From NCBI RefSeq assembly GCF_052324685.1, contig NC_135219.1, positions 20,344,985 through 20,408,984 on the forward strand: 64,000 nt of DNA, written 5' to 3'. Source of the stretch: Brachyhypopomus gauderio. Taxonomy: Eukaryota; Chordata; Actinopteri; Gymnotiformes; Hypopomidae. A program made the position numbers and the translations under genes. The notes below the pieces were generated by a model. The model was not told the DNA's origin and made no database searches. It saw only the letters and a list, made by a program, of their open reading frames with translations. Within the stretch, counting starts at the first letter, position 1. Each line of letters opens with the position of its first letter. Shown one piece after another: positions 56,393 through 64,000 of this stretch.

Positions 56393-57209
56393 GATTGGCA
56401 GTTTTGGACTCATGCTTTAATGTCCGTTGGCATTTTCAAATGCTTTTTAGACAGCAGCTACTTGCTACTTATTTTTAAACCCATTATGTTCAGTACTTTA
56501 GGCTAGGGTTCCTGGTACATGTTGAGTCCAGTCAGTCTCCACCAACTCAAGGGATGTTGGTAGACCGATTTGATTAAATTTACTCACATTAGTTGTTTCA
56601 AGAAAACCTGTTCCTTCAAAAAAAATATTCTGGTTGTAACTACTCATTAAGTGAGATGTTTTACATTTTATTAGCCAACTTATTTTAATGTTTTGAGTTT
56701 AACCTGCTTGCAGGTGTTTGACATGTTAATGATGCAGTTTAAACTGAAATATTCCCTGACTATTGAATAGCCAATGTTAAAGGCTGTGTTTATGAATTAC
56801 ACATTAAATATTGCTGTTATGGGCATTGCGTCTTTGTCCGTCCGTTCACATAGGGTTGCAAACTAAAGTGAATAAAAGCCTTAAACTATTTGAATGGCAG
56901 ATATTGGTTCAAAACAGACTGTAAAATGCATAGGAAATCTCAATTGTAACGAACATGATTTGATATACAAAACTTTAATTAGAATTTAACAAGAAACATC
57001 TATATCCAGACAAAACAACAGTCAGAAATCCCAACTAGTTATCACAAATTGTGAACTTCCAGTTGGGTACAGTGTTGATGTGAACTTTGTATTGTTGCAT
57101 ATAATGAACTGCAATATTACTAATAAGGAAGAAATTTACAGCACAAATACAGACAGTACAATAAAAAAGATTAAAGTCCAAAAAGACTCACTGCTTCAGC
57201 GATGAGACG
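56393..57209. other. ESCO2 and PBK 3' UTRs, tail to tail
   Basis: AATAAA on the plus strand at 56871-56876 is a good ESCO2 polyadenylation signal. ATTAAA on the minus strand at 56979-56974 could serve PBK. The two genes' 3' ends would lie about 100 bp apart. No other gene was seen. Confidence 0.55.
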
Positions 57210-58953
57210 TTAATCTATCACTATGACTTCACTGGTGTTGTCACTGAGCTGACTATTGAACTCTAGTGCTTGAACAATGTGTGTAGCTGAAGGTCTTCTG
57301 GAAGGATCCTCTTCCGTGCAGAGACAGAAAAGCTCTACCATCCTCTGGTACTCACCACTGAGACTGGCCGTGTCCAGGGGAGGCCGTGTGCCCAGCTTCT
57401 CATAATAGGCATCTTCATCAAAGTTATCCTCATCAAAAGAGTCATCTAGGAGAAAAAGTTTTTGAACATTTGAAAAAATGCAGGAACCAATCTAACCGAT
57501 CCGTTCATTTCTCAGTTCTTTACCACTACTATATTTTTGGCATCTTCTTGAAACTTAAATTATGAACACTTTGGTTCGGTCATGTTCAGTTAAAATTTAA
57601 GTGGTAAAAGGTATAGACTAAAAATTGGTATTCTGGACAATACAATGTCTATTACCATCACCCTCACAGTCCAGCATCTCCAGGTGGGGTGCAGATAAAG
57701 TCATCATCTCCCAAATAGTGAGTCCATATGCAAATATATCAGCTCTGTCTGTGATTATTCCGTCCTCCAGGGCCTCTTTGGGATTCCATGGTTCTGTTCC
57801 AATGTACCGGGCCTTTGGGTCGGTCACTAAAGAGATTGGGGTTTATTTAGAATTAGGAATCAGTATTATTAATATTACTTAGGCAATTAGAATAGTATTG
57901 AGTATTACTTTGACAATACATAGAAGAAAGATATTTAAGACAGTACAAGTAACCAGAACCCTTGATGCTTACCCTGCATATTCTCATCCAGCTGAAGTGA
58001 CACACCAACATCACATATTTTGATGGTTTCAAAGTATCCCATAATGACTACGTTACATGATTTCATATCTCCATGTAAAAGCTTTTTCTCACAGTGCAGG
58101 TACTGAAAAAACAGAAACGGGTATTTACCACCAGCAAGGGGTTTCCTTTCTTTTTATGTATTGCTAAAATACCTCAACTGCAAAATTGTTTAAAATGAAC
58201 AACTCAAAAACAACGAGAGGGGGCAGGATGAGATGAGAACGTCCTGTACCTGTAAGCCACGGGCTACGTGAAGGGCAACTTTCTCAATAATAGAAGCTGG
58301 AAACGCCCGTAATCCCATCTCTCTCCTCCTCTCGATCAGGTCATTGAGAGACTGCTCTCCACCATACTCCATAGCCAAGCATTTAGAGCCATCATTTGCT
58401 GTAGTGAAGGCTCTGAAACCTGGTGTTCAGAAATCACAACTCTTTTTGTACCTTTTATTTATTATTTTTTGCTTTTTTATTTTATAAAAAGTTTAGTACT
58501 GGCCAAATTAATTGGCATCGGTAAGGCATAAGTATAATTACCAACAATGTTGGGATGCTGTAGTTCTTTTAAAATCTTTGCCTCTTCGGACAGTCGCTTC
58601 TCATAGATGTTTGTTTTTGCACACTTGCTGTTGATTTTCTTTATGGCCCAAGGTGAATGAATGTGATTGTGACTTCCATTTCTGAAAGTAAATTTGACAG
58701 AGTCAGGCTACACACAGCCATCAACACTATAGCATTTATTCACATGAAAACACCACTGTAGATGTTAAAACATTGTATTATACCTATTCATGAGATACAC
58801 GTTAACTCCAGTACCACAGCCGAGCTTCTTCATGAATGGAGATAGTGGGATAGTGACTGGGGTTCCACAAGCACTTCCTGCAAAGACCCAAGAGAACATT
58901 CTTTAGGAACCAGTACCACTTTTAGTGCCCAACACATACTATAGCACAGAGCA

Positions 58954-59021
<68 letters not shown>

Positions 59022-59279
59022 TATGACTGATTCACTATTAATTCACGATACTATTGTGCCTTAGGCGGCTTATCTAACGGAAAGATTTGGTCACAAGACC
59101 CCAGATGACAAACTAGCAAGCTGGATAGGTTTAGCTTTAACCTAATTAACTTAACACACCGCTAATGTTCACAGTTGTCGACTCAAGACGAGAATAATAT
59201 TAACCTCACCCGGACTCTTGGCTTTAGCCGGTTTGAGTGGAGTTTTGAAAGCGTCCGGTGTTTTCCTCACGGCCTCCAT
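57210..59279 (-). CDS. pbk: PBK/TOPK, mitotic Ser/Thr kinase (7 coding exons)
   Basis: Coding exons on the minus strand are 59279-59210, 58877-58784, 58681-58542, 58419-58250, 58102-57973, 57826-57656 and 57445-57210. All are GT-AG with consistent phase, giving 1011 nt (336 aa plus stop; human is 322 aa). The kinase fold can be followed: beta-3 lysine AIKK, the catalytic loop as HGDMKSCN in place of the usual HRD, and CDVGV in place of DFG, both hallmarks of this family. [12 protein letters not shown] and [14 protein letters not shown] follow, then an acidic insert ([20 protein letters not shown]) and a final helix. The C terminus ends EVIVID, a PDZ-ligand-like hydrophobic end. PBK is a MAPKK-like kinase active in mitosis. 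An untranslated first exon lies at about 59464-59515. Confidence 0.95.
58962..59018. repeat. (AT)n microsatellite in PBK intron
   Basis: About 28 uninterrupted AT units lie between the first and second coding exons. Confidence 0.95.
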
Positions 59280-59463
59280 TTGACGGTCTGAAAAAAACAA
59301 ACTAACGTAGATGCCGACGAATGCGCTGTTGCTGAACCGTATTTGAGAAAATTATGATCTTTTTAATTTTAAAAATCGTTGAACAAACACATAAGCCAGA
59401 ATGTCGGTTGCTAGTTAGCTTATTTAGGCGAAATAAAATATAGTTTAGACTAGCTACAAACCT

Positions 59464-59600
59464 GTGTTCCAGCAGGTCTCGCGCAGCTGTTCAGAAATGC
59501 GTCTTTCAAATTTTACCGGTCTATCGGTTGGTACTGCGGAACTACGGAACACCCAATGCATCAAACACCTAACGCGTTTCGAAAATTAGCATGAGCGATA
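59464..59600 (-). promoter_or_regulatory. PBK non-coding exon 1 and promoter
   Basis: A donor (acag|gtttgt, minus strand, at 59463) pairs with the acceptor before 59287. Just upstream the minus strand carries TTTGAA (59510-59505), a canonical CHR element of late-cell-cycle promoters, near CpGs. Regulation by CHR factors is an inference from the motif. Confidence 0.5.
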
Positions 59601-60842
59601 TATTCGTGGATGTTTTCCAGGGAAATGCAGATTTGTCCTTGTCATAGTTAAAGGGCAACATCTAAGATATTGGTTCTGGCGTTTACAAGTGTGTCGGTAA
59701 AACAGTGAGTGTTTTGTATATAGACCCACTGTTTGAATTAATGACCGAGGGTAACTGTTTTGTTAAGATCAGCCGACCAGTGTCCGCTAGGTGGCGCTTT
59801 ATCACCACAGGAACTCTGCCTGCTGAGCTGTATAGTAGCAGTATACTATACACTTAGTGTATACTGGTGTGGGCTCGATCAGTACCATGACAGAGTGGAG
59901 AAAGGAAAAAGATGCCGACCGTGGCTAAAATCTGATTCTGTTTCTGCTCCAACAGCTTCTCGTAAATTTCCAGCAGGATCATAATAGGAAATAATCTCAT
60001 TTTCAGACTTGCGTCTAGTGACCCTGCACCCCAGTTTTTGCACAAGCATAGTCTGTAGCTAAAAACACTAATGAAACATTGTCTTTATATGTCAGATGTC
60101 AATCAGACTTTAGTCTTTTAAGAGTTTTCTTAGTTACATGTCTTACTTGTAATCGCAGAACACTAATTTCTACATCTAAGGAAATAAGGTGGTGGACGGC
60201 CTTTGCATCAGGACCATACTTTTTCAGCACTGTGCCCTATTTTATGGCAGGAAGTGAAGGATTTCTGAAGCCACGGTTTGCTTCGTGCATGCTGAGCTGA
60301 GGAAACGTCGGACTGATGTTTTACTGCTGCTACAGGATCATGCGTTTTGATGTAGCTTTCCATACCCAGTTTGCAATCCTCTCAGAAGTTCTCTCTGCTG
60401 GACTCCTGCCACAGATGTGAGCAGCACATAGACTGACATTGTTCAGATGCTTTTGCCGGAATACACATTTTGAAGAGAAATAGAACATATTTCCTGCATT
60501 GAATTCAGACATTATCGTATTATTCGGTTTCCAATCCAGATTATTCTCCCATCCATCAGAGCTACAACCTCATAGGACAAGCAGGCAGCTTTGTTTATGT
60601 CTAACACCCATATGCTCATTTTGGCATATGGACTATAGGATTGCACACAAAATCAAAGCTTCTAGCAGCTTAAGTTTTGATCAAGCGGAAAAGCATGCAT
60701 CCTAAAGACAACCCAATTTCACCTTGGTCAAAATGGTCCTTTAATGGGAGACTGTCCTATATTTGCCCAAAAAAAACAATACACAGAAGTGGCTCCCTGA
60801 CGTTTGACTCCTCGTCATTTGGGCGTCTAACTACCTCGATGG

Positions 60843-60885
<43 letters not shown>

Positions 60886-62555
60886 GGAAGAGTGGAGTGA
60901 GTGACTTCCAGATATGTTTGTACCCAATGACCTTGCAAGACCATGATCTGTCCTTGACAAAACTGTTGCTATTCCCATACGAAAGAGCTGTATGCTACAT
61001 AGCTATGTAGCAGCTGAATTTATTTCACTTCCCAGTAGTCTCTGGTAGTAATCCCAATAAAATCCCCAATAGCTCCTGGTACATTGTTTATTTACAAAAT
61101 AGGTCAAGTAGCTTAGGTGTCTAAAGAATAAATGTGTGAAGCAACTTGCATTCCAGCCTCTACAGTAGAAATGAGCTAGAAAAGGAAATTAAACTATGAA
61201 AACAGGCACCCCACACTGCCATCAGTGACCTGTGACAGTGATGAGCTGAACATGCTTTAACACAAAACTGGCATTAAATGACTTTAACTGTCAAGAATAT
61301 GTTAATATTTTATGGTCCTAGGATGTTTTTCTAAGTAACACTGAGGCTAACTTTTCTTTTAATTAATTTTTCATGTGTTTGGCTTCAAGGCCTTTTGCCA
61401 TTTTGGCTATGCTAAACAAACCTTTCATAATGTGACCTGAGCAAAACAATTGTCATAAAAAACAAAACAAAAGTCCCTTTTATTGAGCTCTTACACACTA
61501 GGTCAAAAGCTCCAGCTGCAGACAGCAGTTGGTAGAGTAGAGCTGAAGCTTGAATTTAAGGATGTGGTGACAGTTAACCTGTGGGATTAGGCACTGCACA
61601 TGTGCAATGTGAAAAGAACAGCAACGGAAATAATGCAGGACATCAAAACAAAGATGTTACTAGACAAGAGTTGATTTCATTCACTCTGGTTTTCAGTAAG
61701 ATTTAAATCATATGTTTGATGCGTGAAGTTTGAATGTTTCACATGGGTTCTCCGCTGTGACAAACGTACCTCTATTTTACAACAACTCTCAGGTACTTAC
61801 TTACAACTTACAACTCTGAGGTATTTACTGAGTAAATACACATTTTATTGATATGGTGCACTATTCTCCTTTCTACGTGACATTGACAGTAATTTTGCCA
61901 TTTCTCTTGGCTTCTGAAATGGAAATGTTAGTTTTTTCATTAGCCTGTAATCACGTTGAGGATGTTCCCCATTTCCCAAATTAAAGCATTTCACAGGGAC
62001 TTTGTACGTGTTTCTGTTCAGCTAAAATGCTGATTAGACCTGTGTTTACTGCTTGTGTCTCACTGCTTACAGGCACACCAGATAAGCAAATCGACTGTGT
62101 GAGTGTTCAGATGAAAGTGAGGTTTAAGAACGGCTTGAAAGCACTAATAATTCATATATACACTCTTTTAATCATGAAGACATCCCTTTGCACAGAACAT
62201 AGTAAATTCCTTTAGAGGTTTTACCATTTGGAAAGGCTTGCAGTGCAGTTCCTCATGATCCCAGATGTTTTCTAACGTTCGTTGTCTGTAACCGCTAAGC
62301 TGTACAAACTGAGGTTAATACATGCAGCAACGACAATGACTTCAACATAAATGATAACATCATCTTTTAGCCCCAGGGTAGATCTTTCAAAGTCAATCTG
62401 CATTGCTTCCCTGTTAAGTGAACTGTATCACTATCATCTATTGGCAAATAAAAACCATTCATCAATGACAGGCCAACCCAGGATAGCTTATCTTATACTG
62501 TATAAATACCATACCATTAAAGCTGACATCAAGCATTACCATTGACAATGTATTT
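59530..62555. other. PBK-SLC35D3 intergenic region
   Basis: No exon or bounded mobile element was recognised. It contains a strong CTCF-like motif (59784-59797) and a (GT)n run (60847-60884). Short open frames look spurious. Confidence 0.5.
59784..59797 (+). promoter_or_regulatory. CTCF-like motif
   Basis: ccgctaggtggcgc fits the CTCF core CCNSTAGRTGGCGC closely. It sits about 0.5 kb upstream of the PBK start codon, between PBK and SLC35D3. Confidence 0.5.
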
Positions 62556-62561
62556 TTTATT
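62556..62561 (-). terminator. Candidate SLC35D3 polyadenylation signal
   Basis: The minus strand reads AATAAA about 450 bp beyond the SLC35D3 stop. Other A/T-rich candidates exist nearby, so the choice is tentative. Confidence 0.4.
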
Positions 62562-63009
62562 ACTTTGCACAACTTTACATTTAAATAACAATTATTTTTA
62601 TATATTTTAAACTGATCTTGAAATATAGACACTACATGCAAAATATAGTTAAAAAAGGAACTCTGGTAAAATTTCAAATCCAGTACATTTCCTTATTTCA
62701 TATATGTACCATATGTATTACAGTAAATCAGAATTTTCAATTTGTTATTTTGTAAATTAGAGGGTTGTTTCATTAGATTGGATCAGTTGGTTGCCTTATA
62801 AGGCTCTGGAAAAAAAACTGATGATTCAACACATCTTTAAAGCAGTAGAGTTTTCAGCCAATATACAAACAAAGAAACATTTTTTAAAAAATACTTTCAT
62901 TAAAACCACTTTTAAGAAAGCGAGAAAAAGGCAAACATTTCTCGTTCATACTGTCAGTCTATGACAATACTTTAACCTGGCATGCAGCTCTCACACGGGA
63001 CACCCCCCA

Positions 63010-63824
63010 TTAAGGACTCTGCACCTCCATGTTGTCAAGTAAAGTGTCTTTTTTGAAGAACTTCAAAGTGCGAACTGATCTCCACACGTCGACGTAATTC
63101 TCACTTAAAGACCCCTTCGCAGGTTCACTGTCTGATGAAAACGCGGACCTTTCTAATTCTATGGACTCTGCGACTTTGTCCTCATGCTCGGGCCCAAGGC
63201 CATTGGCATGAACAGTGCTAGTCAGGTGGCCATTGGGAAATCCGTTCAGGTCTCCATCAGGTTTGGGAGGCGGATCCACGTACGGCTCTCCTGCCGGTCC
63301 ATCGTCCTTGGCTGCTTCATCCATATCCTGATACTTGAGTTTCTTGTTTGTCTCATAGTACTTAACCACACAGTAGGTGATGGAGCCAACTGTGTTGACA
63401 ACCACCCCAGCCACAAACAGGTTGGTGGGCTCCACGTCACTGAAGGCCAGCATGCCCACGGTGATGGTAGCGATGCTTTTCACGACACCCACAAAGCTCG
63501 TGGTCACCGCCGAATTGATGTACGTGCAGTGCAGCGTGGTGAAGTTCATAGCGCAGCCAATGAAAATGCAGGAGCAGAAGATACCAGTGATGAAGGGATT
63601 CTTCCAGCCCTCGTATGTCCACATGTCAATGGCGTCCATGCTCACAAAGGAGCAAATCAGTAGCACAGGGGAGGCCACTACCGCAATGGTGTATTGAGCT
63701 GTTAGGGGGCCGTATTCACTTTCAGCACTGGTCTTCTGGATGAGCACCAGGTAGGATGCATGGATAATTACAGCTAAAATGCCAGTTACGTAACCAAAAG
63801 GGTCACCTGTCAGGTCTCCTGCAC
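63010..63824 (-). CDS. slc35d3: SLC35D3 last exon (partial gene)
   Basis: A splice acceptor (ccacag) precedes 63824, and the exon runs to TAA 63012-63010, encoding the C-terminal 271 residues (the first codon is split with the upstream exon). It reads GAGDLTGDPFGY, then about five membrane segments (for example GILAVIIHASYLVLI, IFCSCIFIGCAMNF, FVGVVKSIATITVGMLAF, FVAGVVVNTVGSITYCVV) and a cytosolic Pro/Asp-rich tail ending FFKKDTLLDNMEVQSP. This matches the second of two exons in human SLC35D3, a nucleotide-sugar-transporter-family membrane protein linked to vesicle and organelle biology. The first exon lies beyond the window. Confidence 0.93.
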
Positions 63825-64000
63825 CTGTGGACATGAAAAAAGAATAAATATCAGTACAGACAAAAGGGGGGGTTTGTGGGTGTTTCAACACCCCCACTTT
63901 TGCTGAGACACGATTCCCCCCTCCCCGCCCCCCCTCACTTTTGTCAGATTAGAACTATGCTAAAATATGATTAAAACTATGCTAAAATATGCTACGCGTG
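63825..64000 (-). other. Part of SLC35D3 intron
   Basis: This is sequence upstream of the last-exon acceptor, with a polypyrimidine-like tract and G/C runs. No coding sequence was seen. Confidence 0.7.

Noticed and set aside
63184-63697. Plus-strand open frames opposite SLC35D3
   Set aside because: They are antisense of a conserved membrane-protein exon, with no splice or family support.

Overview
This is a vertebrate window, most likely from a teleost fish. Three complete host genes with many small exons and ordinary GT-AG introns, plus part of a fourth, sit in DNA crowded with fish-type repeats: hAT elements and MITEs, L2-like LINE tails, an L1 with two ORFs, LTR elements, a class-I-like endogenous retrovirus (ERV) and simple repeats. 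An otophysan (characin or catfish-like) host is a guess from repeat style only.

Host genes. CCDC25 (minus, 4404-6846, 9 coding exons), ESCO2 (plus, 53431-56392, 10 coding exons) and PBK (minus, 57210-59279, 7 coding exons) can each be assembled with phase-consistent splice sites into full-length frames of 207, 639 and 336 aa. Their order and orientation match the CCDC25-ESCO2-PBK block I know from human 8p21. The last exon of SLC35D3 (minus, 63010-63824) closes the window. ESCO2 (cohesin acetyltransferase) and PBK (mitotic kinase) are cell-cycle genes lying tail to tail.

The 46 kb between the divergent CCDC25 and ESCO2 promoters is almost wholly transposon-derived. From left to right it holds: hAT MITEs; segment A (8294-11340) with an intronless coiled-coil ORF; an approximately 18.4 kb composite bounded by a perfect 20-bp inverted repeat (11328-29698), carrying a truncated CACTA-like transposase end and a broken multi-exon gene resembling DUF4806 proteins; a 47-bp minisatellite; sparse DNA; segment B (34326-43735), a near-duplicate of A; a partial copy C; and an ERV with both LTRs (44405-51662).

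The composite has itself been a landing pad. It contains L2-like fragments, a hAT relic with a Tc1-like MITE inside, a solo LTR that contains a deleted hAT that contains an apparently intact hAT with an intron-bearing transposase, a second solo LTR, and a young LTR element inside the last exon of the DUF4806-like gene. Segment B holds a four-level nest: duplicated segment, then a Harbinger-like MITE, then a full-length L1, then a hAT MITE in L1 ORF2. Target-site duplications (TSDs) could be read directly for most insertions, so the order of events is visible in the sequence.

The ERV keeps gag, protease, the start of RT and a TM envelope region, but has lost most of pol and the start of env and carries several frame breaks. 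Nothing gene-like was recognised in 1-4287, 32388-33940 or 59530-62550. All family names are from recognition by eye; no database search was run.
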